Below the pieces are notes generated by a model. It searched no databases. It had not been told where the DNA came from and saw nothing but the letters and a program-made list of their open reading frames with translations. The position numbers and the translations under genes are program-made. Shown here one piece after another: positions 34,406-42,445 of a DNA stretch of 55,818 bases (positions within the stretch are counted from its first letter, which is position 1; every line of letters starts with the position of its first letter). Where the stretch lies: the NCBI GenBank assembly GCA_022841965.1, contig JALHQM010000012.1:2323-58140 (forward strand), read 5' to 3'. The DNA comes from Hyphomicrobium sp. Its GTDB lineage: Bacteria > Pseudomonadota > Alphaproteobacteria > Rhizobiales > Hyphomicrobiaceae.

Positions 34406-36850
34406 CTATGGCGTGGGAATCTTCGTTTTCATGATGGGCGTCGATACCCCGTTCACGTGATATGCGTGGCAGAGGGTGCAGTCTTGACGGGCGGCGTTGG
34501 TGGCGTGGCAGGTCTGGCAGACCTCTTTCTTGACCGCACCGAAGTTCGAAGCGAAGATTTTTGGGTCGCCCTGCTCGTAGGTTTTGATGGGCGGAGTGTT
34601 TTTCTGCATTTCGTGGCACCCGCTACATCCCCGGTCTCCCATCAGCCCGAAGTGCGGCTCATGGGCGAAGCGGGTGAATTGTCCGGCTTTGCTCTTGGCA
34701 GAGAGTGGCGTGAAATTGACGGCGCGGCCCTGCCCGGCGATGTCATCCACGCTATGACATTTCGTGCAGGAGCCTTGCGCATCCTTTGCAATGAGCTGCT
34801 CGAACACCGCAGCTTCGGCGCCGGTCGCGCCCTTCGCTGCGACCGGACTGGTGAGCAGCAGCCATGAGGCGAGGAACTTATCCTTGTGACCCGCCGGCCG
34901 GTAGAAAATCGCGTGATCCTGCCGGTACCACCCTCCTGTGTCGGCCCAGGACTCGGCATCGAACGAATTGTCGACGGCGTTTTCGGTCTGTGCGGTGGTC
35001 TGATCTGGATTGCTGGCCGTCGTTGGGGCTGAGCTTGATGGAGGTGCGGCGGTTGCCGTCGCACTTGGTGGCGTGGCAGCGGGTTTTTCATCACTTGATG
35101 CTGGGTTTTCGGTCGCGGCAGGTGCTGCTGTTTTTTGCGGCGGGGCCCCTTTTTCCCGGGCTTTTATTTCGCGCAACTCGGCTTCAGTTGGCGCGAGCAA
35201 TTCATCGGTTTGATTGGCTGGGTCGGAAGGCGATGCGGCGGTCGTAGGGCTCGTACCCGTGTCGCCGGACGGTGCGGCGTCCGATCCTGTTGCGTTGCTC
35301 GCGTTAGGCGCGGGCTCTTCTGGTGGCGCTGACGATTTAATTTTGGCGGACGGGGGTGGCGTTGCGCCTATCTCCTGATCGAGCTGTTCGATGGACCGCG
35401 GCGTTCCACTGGGCAACGGCCGGCGCGGCATCGCTGTGTCGCCGTCGCTAAAATTATTGCCGCCAGCCTGCGCAAATTGGAGGGGCCGCAGATGAGCCAC
35501 CGCAGGTTGGGATCGCATGAAGGCGAGGACGGCGGATTTGTGGTTGACTGGGTGCGTGTTCCAGCCGCTGCGTTGACGTTCGCCGGTGTCTGGCCGTGCG
35601 GCGATTTCCTTCGCGAGGTTGGGCAGCCACTGCTGCTGCGCACTTGCGATGACGTCGCGTGGGAGGTTTGCCGTCAGGTCGGCGATCGTACCGGGGCTCA
35701 GTTTTGTGCTGCCCCCGATGGTCAGATTGGCGAGGATATCTGATGCCTTGCCGGACATCATGGCGTGGAAGAGTTTTTTGATTTCCCAGACGAGGCTCGT
35801 CACGGTTTTTATTTGTTCGTCATTTGCGGCAGATAGATCCTGTAGCGTTACGCCTTGCAGGCTTTGGATCAATGCCGCGCCGCTTGAGCTGCGCCCGATC
35901 ATGACCTTCATGAAAGGCGTCAACGCGGCCTCGGAGTCTTCGGGCCATTCGCCGATCTGCGCCCCCTTCTTGCGGAGGGATTGTACGTCGATACCCGGCA
36001 GAGACAGAAAGGCAATGCCTTTTGGCCCGCTTGCCCGCTCTTTGCCGGTGATTTGGTCCAGGTGACAGGTGCTGCAGGTTTTCTCAAATGGAGCCACTGC
36101 CATGACGGTACGGCTGGCGCTGCTGTCGTGGCACGTCGAACAGGTTGCCGGAAGTGTCTTGCCGGGTTCCTTCTTTGCCAACTCCGGGTAGTGCTTTCCG
36201 AAGTGGCCTGCGTGGTCGAAGATGATGCGCGTTCGTCTCTTGAATGGATAGGATTCGAATACAGGATGCGCGCCGTCGAAGCTGTCAAACTTCACTGCGT
36301 GGCACGACCTGCACTGCTCATTGGAAATCTCCTTGAGATTGAAGTTGGCACCTTGGTGCTCCTGGTGGCATGTTGCGCACTGAAGGCCTGCCGCAACCAT
36401 ATCGTGCGTCGGGAAAGCAGCTTCCTGCGCCTGCGCGGACAGTGGTTGATACGTTTCAGCGGCGATCTTCACCAGCCGGGTAGTGCTTTGTTGCAGGATG
36501 GCAGGTGACGCGCCGTGGGCGTTGAACGCGGTGTCCGGCATCACATGACAGGTGAGGCAGGCTTTGCTGTCGTCATGCGGGTTGCTTGCGGCGAGACCGG
36601 CAACCCAACTGAACTTTCCGGTTCCGGCTCTCGCATGGCAACTGCTGCAGGATTCAATTGAACTGTGTGCGCTGGTCAAGGGACCGGGCATCAGAAATTG
36701 CGTTCCGGAAGATACGAGAAATATGGCCGTGAGGCAGCCGATGGTGAGAAGCGCCAGTTGCCGCGCAATGTGGTCGCGAGATGGTCCTGACGGCGGTTGC
36801 TTGACGGCTTTCGTCCGAGGGAGCGACGCCACATTCTTGAGACCGCGCAT
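34406..36850 (-). CDS. decaheme c-type cytochrome, membrane-anchored
   Basis: Protein of 814 residues with ten CxxCH heme-binding motifs. Six are in the first third (CSSCH 68, CLTCH 98, CATCH 158, CRSCH 180, CSTCH 237, CSTCH 259) and four near the C-terminus (CTKCH 695, CSGCH 742, CQTCH 778, CTLCH 791). They are separated by a long region without hemes, including a Pro/Ala/Ser/Thr-rich stretch at about 500-650. An N-terminal helix (ALLTIGCLTAIFLVSSG, about 33-50) lacks a clear cleavage site and probably anchors it in the inner membrane facing the periplasm. Two heme domains on a flexible tether suggest electron shuttling across the periplasm. I do not recognise a named family. ATG 36850 overlaps the stop of the upstream b-type gene (TAATG). 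Confidence 0.88.
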   Translation of the reverse strand: MRGLKNVASLPRTKAVKQPPSGPSRDHIARQLALLTIGCLTAIFLVSSGTQFLMPGPLTSAHSSIESCSSCHARAGTGKFSWVAGLAASNPHDDSKACLTCHVMPDTAFNAHGASPAILQQSTTRLVKIAAETYQPLSAQAQEAAFPTHDMVAAGLQCATCHQEHQGANFNLKEISNEQCRSCHAVKFDSFDGAHPVFESYPFKRRTRIIFDHAGHFGKHYPELAKKEPGKTLPATCSTCHDSSASRTVMAVAPFEKTCSTCHLDQITGKERASGPKGIAFLSLPGIDVQSLRKKGAQIGEWPEDSEAALTPFMKVMIGRSSSGAALIQSLQGVTLQDLSAANDEQIKTVTSLVWEIKKLFHAMMSGKASDILANLTIGGSTKLSPGTIADLTANLPRDVIASAQQQWLPNLAKEIAARPDTGERQRSGWNTHPVNHKSAVLAFMRSQPAVAHLRPLQFAQAGGNNFSDGDTAMPRRPLPSGTPRSIEQLDQEIGATPPPSAKIKSSAPPEEPAPNASNATGSDAAPSGDTGTSPTTAASPSDPANQTDELLAPTEAELREIKAREKGAPPQKTAAPAATENPASSDEKPAATPPSATATAAPPSSSAPTTASNPDQTTAQTENAVDNSFDAESWADTGGWYRQDHAIFYRPAGHKDKFLASWLLLTSPVAAKGATGAEAAVFEQLIAKDAQGSCTKCHSVDDIAGQGRAVNFTPLSAKSKAGQFTRFAHEPHFGLMGDRGCSGCHEMQKNTPPIKTYEQGDPKIFASNFGAVKKEVCQTCHATNAARQDCTLCHAYHVNGVSTPIMKTKIPTP

Positions 36851-37755
36851 TACCACGCTCCGGATGCGTAGGCATACACGACAACGATGTGCAGCACGGA
36901 CAGCACGATCAGCGCATAGGTGACCGGCACATGCACGTACAGCCATCCCTTGGTGAGGAGGAGGTAGACATGTGCAAAGTCGAGCCGGTCTTTCTCGATC
37001 ACCAGATCCTTGATGGCGGCTAGTTTTTCCTGGCGGGGTGTATCGACAAAGCGCGATAGCGTATCGATTTCATTGAGTAGACGTTGTGCCGGGCTGCGCG
37101 AGCCAACGAGATGTGCTGTGAAATGACGGGGTGCGGGGAGAAAATCGCGGAGGTGATTGGCGTAAAGATCGAGGATCCAGACGTCATATGGCAGTGCCGG
37201 TAGGGGAAGGTCGGTGGATGGTGATGGGGTCTTCGTCACGGCAGCATGAATGGTCTGAGCGATTTCCTCACGGCGGATTGGGATGCGATCAAAGTTGAAG
37301 CCGGCGGACATTCCGTGTCTCGCCTTCAGTGACCAGGATAGGTACGTGCCGAACGCGCCGCTGAGTGCGATGAAGATGAAGCCTGTCCAAAGCGCCCATT
37401 CCAGTGCGGTATCTGGCAATGTAAAATTCGCGTGCGACAGGAATGCTGCGATCAGTACATAACCCAGAGAAATGTGAAACGTGCGCCAGCGCACGACCGC
37501 TTTCGGGGACAGTTGCGCGGTCTTGAGCGCGATATGGAAGTAGACCTGGAAGCTCATTCCAATAGCGAGCAGCCAACCGTCGAGATATCGCGCATCTCGA
37601 AGTCCTGATCCATACAGCCATACGCAAGCGAAGAGCAGGCCGGATATTGCGGCGATTGCCGCCGCCCGAGCGAGTGGCTTTAGGCGAAAGCCTGAGATCC
37701 TCAATCCGCTTGGGCCCGCCGCCCCTTCGATCGTGCGCTGAACCGCCAATCGCAC
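36850..37755 (-). CDS. membrane protein with diheme cytochrome b pattern
   Basis: Protein of 301 residues. Four N-terminal hydrophobic segments (about 30-50, 62-80, 93-111 and 118-140) are followed by a soluble stretch of about 110 residues and a last helix (about 276-296). Two helices carry histidine pairs exactly 13 residues apart: H94-x13-H108 and H275-x13-H289. This H-x13-H pattern binds two stacked b hemes in cytochrome b-type quinol oxidoreductases. It could therefore exchange electrons between the quinone pool and the c-type cytochromes encoded on either side. The start is GTG 37755 or TTG 37749; the latter has better spacing from AGAGG. It is coupled to the decaheme gene by TAATG. Confidence 0.8.
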   Translation of the reverse strand: MRLAVQRTIEGAAGPSGLRISGFRLKPLARAAAIAAISGLLFACVWLYGSGLRDARYLDGWLLAIGMSFQVYFHIALKTAQLSPKAVVRWRTFHISLGYVLIAAFLSHANFTLPDTALEWALWTGFIFIALSGAFGTYLSWSLKARHGMSAGFNFDRIPIRREEIAQTIHAAVTKTPSPSTDLPLPALPYDVWILDLYANHLRDFLPAPRHFTAHLVGSRSPAQRLLNEIDTLSRFVDTPRQEKLAAIKDLVIEKDRLDFAHVYLLLTKGWLYVHVPVTYALIVLSVLHIVVVYAYASGAW

Positions 37756-37773
37756 ACCTCTTCACATCGTGGA

Positions 37774-38817
37774 TCATTTGACCGCGGCGGCCGTCCGGGC
37801 TGACCCCTTGAAGGCTGCCGGCGGCGGTATCAGGGCATCGAGCCCAGACATCGTGGTGCCGTCGTAGGACGCACTGATTTTCTCCAACAACGCCTGAACG
37901 CTGTCGGCTGCCGTCGTAAGAGAACGGTTGTTGTTGAGTTTCAGTCCGGCTGTGTGGGCCAATTCGACGATTTTTTCGATTTCCGGCACATTGGGTGCGG
38001 CTTTTCCCGCTGCGGCCAGCTGCTTTCTAGCCCGGTCAACGCGCTGGGCCATCAGGAAGGCGTAGGGTTTGCGCTTGGTGGCTTTGGCAACGGCGCGCAG
38101 CGCTGTTTCCAATTCCACGCCCAGTCCGACGAGGTAGAGCATGCGCTTGCGCGCTGCGCTGGCCGGCAGGTTCTCCTTGCCTTTGGAATGCCAGGTGTTA
38201 TGCCGAACTTCCCCTTGCGACCAGGAGACGAGTTCGAATGCGCTGCCGGCTTTGTGTCCACCGGTATTCACGAGGTCTTCGTGGGGGACGACGTGGCAGC
38301 TGTAGCAGTTTTTTGCCAACCGGTAGAGGGATACGGGGCGGATCATGCCCTTCGAATCCGCCAGTTTCCATCGCGCGGCTGCCTCGGCCTTGCTTTCCGT
38401 CGCGGCGGTCTTTCCGCTGTAGCCGCTGTGAACCTTGATCCAGTCCTGACTGGCGCTGTGGCAGGACTCGCACGAGATGCCGGCGATCGGTTCCGGCTTA
38501 TTCTCCTTCTGTTGGACCGTGAAGTGGCAGCCGAGGCAGAGGCTTTCCACCTTAATGCGCCGGACGCCCATGCGGTCGGCGATTGCTTTGGCGCCTTCGT
38601 TGCGTGGCATATCGCGGAAGGTCTTGAAGTGATGCGTGCTCTTCCAGGCCTCAACCTCCTGTTTGTGGCATTCGGCGCAGGCGTTGGGTCCCGACACTTT
38701 GGCATGGTCGGATGCGCTTTCGGCAAAAGCAGCGACGCCGAAAAACGTCAGGACACCCAGAAGGTACGAGGCAAACGCAGGTTTTGACGCGCTATGGCGC
38801 AGCGTGGTCAGCCGCAT
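37774..38817 (-). CDS. tetraheme cytochrome c (cytochrome c554-like)
   Basis: Periplasmic protein of 347 residues with signal peptide YLLGVLTFFGVAAFAES. Four CxxCH motifs occur at residues 47, 94, 116 and 171, with the order and spacing of cytochrome c554-like proteins (GPNACAECH...AWKSTHH near the first heme; ISCESCH...W near the third). Extra histidines (H62, H63, H130, H179) could be distal ligands. The C-terminal 150 residues have no heme and are helical and Lys/Ala-rich, an addition relative to nitrifier c554. It lies ten bases after the reductase gene and 18 bases before the b-type gene, so it is part of one operon. Confidence 0.86.
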   Translation of the reverse strand: MRLTTLRHSASKPAFASYLLGVLTFFGVAAFAESASDHAKVSGPNACAECHKQEVEAWKSTHHFKTFRDMPRNEGAKAIADRMGVRRIKVESLCLGCHFTVQQKENKPEPIAGISCESCHSASQDWIKVHSGYSGKTAATESKAEAAARWKLADSKGMIRPVSLYRLAKNCYSCHVVPHEDLVNTGGHKAGSAFELVSWSQGEVRHNTWHSKGKENLPASAARKRMLYLVGLGVELETALRAVAKATKRKPYAFLMAQRVDRARKQLAAAGKAAPNVPEIEKIVELAHTAGLKLNNNRSLTTAADSVQALLEKISASYDGTTMSGLDALIPPPAAFKGSARTAAAVK

Positions 38818-38827
38818 GATGTGTGCT

Positions 38828-39931
38828 TCAAATTCCTAGACGTTGCTTTTCTCTCGTATCGGCGCCCTGCTTTGCCTTCATTGGCGGTTCTTGCCGCTGG
38901 CGGACGGACTGACGTTTCGGCCGGGCGGCCGGCAACGTTAGCCATCCTATTGCGCGGGTCAGTAAGTTGTCGGGTTCGGTGTCGTCGGTTGCGGGCAAAA
39001 ACGGGTCCGCGTAGCAGACTGCGCCCGCGCTCGCGGCGATCGACTTAACCTCGGCTACCATTGCTTCTGCACCGCAGACGAACAGCACATCGGTTGGGAG
39101 CATCACTGGGAGATAGTCGGTCGGGCGGCCGGGCAGAACCGGAGGCGGCAGGTTTTGCGAGCGGCTGCAGACGGGGACAAGCAAGACATTGGGAAAGCGG
39201 GCCAACTGCGCCAGGGCGGGACCCATATAGAGCGACTGTAGCGTGCGGCCGCCGGCGATGATCATGATGCTGCGGTTCGGGTTTTCCCGCAGGGCTGCAA
39301 CAGCAATGGACCAAATTGGCGCAAAGCCGGTGTTGGTGGCGACGAGAATCAGCCGTCCCTCGATATCTGGCCTGAAGTATGCGGAGCCGTAGGGGCCGCT
39401 CAGCGTCACGCGATGTCCAAGGGTGATGCGTTTGCCGAGGGATGAACTGACGCGTCCGGTCTCCATCCGGCGGATGTGAAACCAGACAGTCCTCGCACTC
39501 TGTTGGCCACTCAGCGCGTGCGTGACGCTATACGGCCGGCTTGGATAGCCTTCGAAACGCAATTTCATATATTGTCCGGCCAGATATGGCAGAGGGCGCT
39601 CGGTCGAGATCCCGACTTCCATCACCTCAGGCGACAGTGCTCTGAGCGAACTGAGTACCCCTTCGACTGTGCGGATACTCGGCGATTGGCCACTCTCGAC
39701 GACAACGTCACCAGAGATTCGGCACTGACAGGCGTGGACAATGCCCGGTTGTGCGCCTTCTCCGCCGAGCACTTTGCCGGAGACAAGCTGTACGCAGCAT
39801 GTGCCGCAGTGGCCGGCGCGGCAGTCGTGGGGAAGATCGACCCCATTTTTGAGGGCTGCGTCGAGGAGCCGTTCTCCATTCTGAGCGGTGAACGTCGTGC
39901 CGTTCACAGTGATCGTGTGTCTGCCTGGCAT
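38828..39931 (-). CDS. [2Fe-2S] ferredoxin / FAD / NAD(P) reductase
   Basis: Three-domain electron-transfer reductase of 367 residues. The N-terminal plant-type ferredoxin has ligands C37, C42, C45 and C68 (CRAGHCGTC and HACQC). The FAD domain (about 95-195) has RPYSVTH, and the NAD(P) domain (about 200-300) has GPYGSAYF and CGAEAMV. A basic C-terminal tail follows. Such reductases serve oxygenases (MmoC-, phenol hydroxylase-like) or other redox partners. No oxygenase is encoded nearby; instead it leads an operon of cytochromes. It has no signal peptide, so it would act in the cytoplasm. ATG 39931 begins MPGRHTITVNG, the usual ferredoxin strand. Confidence 0.9.
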   Translation of the reverse strand: MPGRHTITVNGTTFTAQNGERLLDAALKNGVDLPHDCRAGHCGTCCVQLVSGKVLGGEGAQPGIVHACQCRISGDVVVESGQSPSIRTVEGVLSSLRALSPEVMEVGISTERPLPYLAGQYMKLRFEGYPSRPYSVTHALSGQQSARTVWFHIRRMETGRVSSSLGKRITLGHRVTLSGPYGSAYFRPDIEGRLILVATNTGFAPIWSIAVAALRENPNRSIMIIAGGRTLQSLYMGPALAQLARFPNVLLVPVCSRSQNLPPPVLPGRPTDYLPVMLPTDVLFVCGAEAMVAEVKSIAASAGAVCYADPFLPATDDTEPDNLLTRAIGWLTLPAARPKRQSVRQRQEPPMKAKQGADTREKQRLGI

Positions 39932-40540
39932 TGTGTGCTCCTAGAGCTTTTCGATTTGTCCCGTTCGTCGTCAACGCTCAACGCCGTTACGCCTCGTTAG
40001 AAGCTCTCCAGTCTGGTGATGCTGCGGATAGATGCGGGCCATTTCGCACCCTGCTTCGGTTGGTTAATCCGACTTTGGCATTTCAATTTCTTTTGCCTCC
40101 ATTGCGAATTTATTATTCTCTCTATCTGATCTGACGATGGCGCTTTCATGGCTTCTTGGCACCGGTCTGTCACGAGCATATCTTCGGCAAGCTCGCTCAC
40201 TTGAAATGCTTTTACCCAGAAAAAGTACCATTGCTAACGTTTCAGAGGGAGAGCGGCGTTTCGCCAAAATACGCACGTTTTGTTGGCGTCTAGGCCTCTT
40301 TCTCCGAGCGGAAGTTTAGCTTCATTTTCATAGGAAGGGGCTGCCGTTTGAATTGCGGTGGCAAAATCAATTTTATTCCATCACTCCCCTGTATTTTTTG
40401 AATTAACAACTGCCATATCGCTGCCTTTTTTGGTCCATAGCCACACTATGGCTTGATGTTCTGCGGCGGCAGTGGTCAGGCGCCATTTCGCGGGGGAAAT
40501 GCGCAATCCGAAACTATCCGGACGCATGGGGGATTAGGAT
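39932..40540. other. 609-base divergent intergenic region of the redox cluster
   Basis: Noncoding region between the reductase operon (minus) and the pentaheme cytochrome gene (plus). It is visibly richer in A and T than its flanks, mainly at 40080-40420. Short open frames (for example 40137-40319) have no recognisable product. It should hold both promoters and regulator sites; I cannot place a convincing sigma-70 or sigma-54 promoter. Confidence 0.6.
40435..40451. repeat. inverted repeat upstream of the pentaheme gene
   Basis: CCATAG-CCACA-CTATGG, perfect 6-bp arms, about 90 bases before the start codon. Possible operator; chance cannot be ruled out. Confidence 0.35.
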
Positions 40541-42373
40541 ATGGCGATTTCGCGAGACGCATGGACGTGGATGCTCAGCGGCGCTGCTGCCTGCTGCATT
40601 GTGTTGGCCTGTGTGGCGCCTGTTTCAGCGCAGCAGAGCACAACGGCGGACGGTGAGCCGGTCGCTAAAAGTTACGAAGATAGTGCAGGGCCGGAGAACG
40701 CTGCGTCTGAGACCTTGCCGGCGGGACATGGCGGGGCGGCGCAGGACCTGTCGCTTTATCCAACGGCTGCTCAGTGCGGAGAGTGCCACAAGCAAATCTA
40801 TGAAGAGTGGTCGGCATCGCAGCATGCCTACGCGTCTATCTCGCCGATGTTTCACAAATTCGAGCAGAAGTTCCAGGAGTTGACCAAGGGAACGGTCGGC
40901 ACCTTCTGCGTCCGCTGTCATCAGCAGGTTGGCACCCAGCTCGGCGAAGATCGTGCAGCGCCGCTTTGGAAGCGCTCCCAAATTTCGCGCGAAGGCGTGA
41001 CGTGCATCACCTGCCATCGCGTGAAAGAACAGTACAATAAGGTCAATGGTGAACGCCGCGTGGAACCGGGCACGATCAACCAGCCCGTCTTTGGCAGTGG
41101 CGAACAGAGCGTGATCGATGACGTGATCAAGAACAAGGAGACTTACACCGTCGCTACGAGCGAGAAGGATCGCGGCAATCAGATTCACGCTGGGATGATC
41201 ACCAACGATCAGATTACCAAGTCAGAGTTCTGCGTCAGTTGCCATCAGGTGGCCGTCAACTTGGGCATCAAGCTTGAAGTTGTCTGGGACCAGTACCGCG
41301 ACAGCCCTGCTCGCAAGGCCGGCGTATCCTGCCAGGATTGCCACATGGGCAAGGTGCCGGGTAAGCCCGAAGGGTATGACACCGCGCCGACGGCGATCGT
41401 GGGCGGCAAGTCGATCAATCCGGGGCGCCGCCACGCCAACCATAGTTTCATTGGTCCTGGCTACTCGATCGCGCACCCCGGAATCTTCCCGCACAGCAAG
41501 AAGGGCATGGCGATCAGCATCGAGGACTGGCTCTTGTTCGACTGGCGCGCGGGATGGGGAACGATTGATTTCGAAGACAAGGTTGCGGCCGGCAAGATCA
41601 AGGCGAAATTTCCCAAGCGTTGGGCCGATGCCCTGGATCGTGAAGAAGCTCGTCTCATCATCGATGAGAATCTGAAGAAGCTCGACGAGCGCGACAAGTT
41701 ACGGCACGAGGTCTTAGAAAACGGGACCCACGTTGACGGTCCATTCATTACTAAAACGCCGAAGGTTGGCACCGATCTCGCCTTTACCTATCGCATCAAA
41801 AACACGAACTCGGGTCATAACCTGCCATCGGGGTCTCTGGGCGCGCAGCCACAGTTGTGGGTGAACGTGGCACTCGTCGATCCCGACGGCCAGAACGTCT
41901 GGGAGTCAGGTTACGTCGATAGCCACGGTGATATGGCCAACTTGCACAGCCTTGACGTTGCCGCCGGAAAAATCGCCACCGATCAGCAGCTCATACATTT
42001 CCAGACGATGTTCCTCACGACAAACGTGAAGGGCACGGAGCGGGAGATGTATCTGCCGGTGAACTTCGACATCGATCCTCTGCCGCATCTGCGGCCACCG
42101 GGTGTGCCAACGACGGTACTCAACCATCCGCCACTGGTGCGCATGGAGGCGCGCTCGCTAACGCCACTCGGTGAGAAGGTGGCCAAGTACAAAGTCCCGG
42201 GGAACCTCATCACGAAACCGGGCAAGTATCAGCTTGCGTTCCGCATGAGAAGCCGCGCCCAACCGATCTACTTCATGCGCTTCGTCACCGCGACGAAGGA
42301 AATGGAGCAAAGTATGAATGAGCGGATCATGAATTTCCACGCCTTCGCCGTCGATGTTGACGTGAAGGACTGA
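40541..42373 (+). CDS. pentaheme c-type cytochrome
   Basis: Exported protein of 610 residues with a signal sequence ending APVSA (residue 30); an overlapping VLAC could be a weak lipobox. Five CxxCH motifs lie in the N-terminal half at residues 79, 123, 155, 231 and 264 (CGECH, CVRCH, CITCH, CVSCH, CQDCH). The start resembles cytochrome c554/hydroxylamine oxidoreductase-type multiheme proteins (QCGECHKQIYEEWSASQHA). The C-terminal 300 residues have no heme and look beta-rich, with TFRIKN-type TYRIKNTNSGHNLPSG and LWVNVALVDPDG, perhaps a partner- or substrate-binding domain. It is encoded 72 bases before an outer-membrane barrel protein. AGGAT precedes ATG closely. I do not recognise a characterised homologue. 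Confidence 0.87.
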   Translation: MAISRDAWTWMLSGAAACCIVLACVAPVSAQQSTTADGEPVAKSYEDSAGPENAASETLPAGHGGAAQDLSLYPTAAQCGECHKQIYEEWSASQHAYASISPMFHKFEQKFQELTKGTVGTFCVRCHQQVGTQLGEDRAAPLWKRSQISREGVTCITCHRVKEQYNKVNGERRVEPGTINQPVFGSGEQSVIDDVIKNKETYTVATSEKDRGNQIHAGMITNDQITKSEFCVSCHQVAVNLGIKLEVVWDQYRDSPARKAGVSCQDCHMGKVPGKPEGYDTAPTAIVGGKSINPGRRHANHSFIGPGYSIAHPGIFPHSKKGMAISIEDWLLFDWRAGWGTIDFEDKVAAGKIKAKFPKRWADALDREEARLIIDENLKKLDERDKLRHEVLENGTHVDGPFITKTPKVGTDLAFTYRIKNTNSGHNLPSGSLGAQPQLWVNVALVDPDGQNVWESGYVDSHGDMANLHSLDVAAGKIATDQQLIHFQTMFLTTNVKGTEREMYLPVNFDIDPLPHLRPPGVPTTVLNHPPLVRMEARSLTPLGEKVAKYKVPGNLITKPGKYQLAFRMRSRAQPIYFMRFVTATKEMEQSMNERIMNFHAFAVDVDVKD

Positions 42374-42445
42374 CAGCCAGAAGCCCGATCATTGTAGCGG
42401 ATTTTTCGTATCTGCCGGGTTCAAGCCGCGACGTGGAGCATTCAA

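Noticed and set aside
40148-40170. sigma-54-like sequence TTGGCACCGGTCTGTCA
   Set aside because: The -24 half fits, but the -12 half (TGTCA instead of TTGCA) does not, and the distance to the gene is large.
40064-40319. short open frames inside the redox-island control region
   Set aside because: No ribosome binding site, no recognisable product and overlapping frames on both strands; treated as noncoding.
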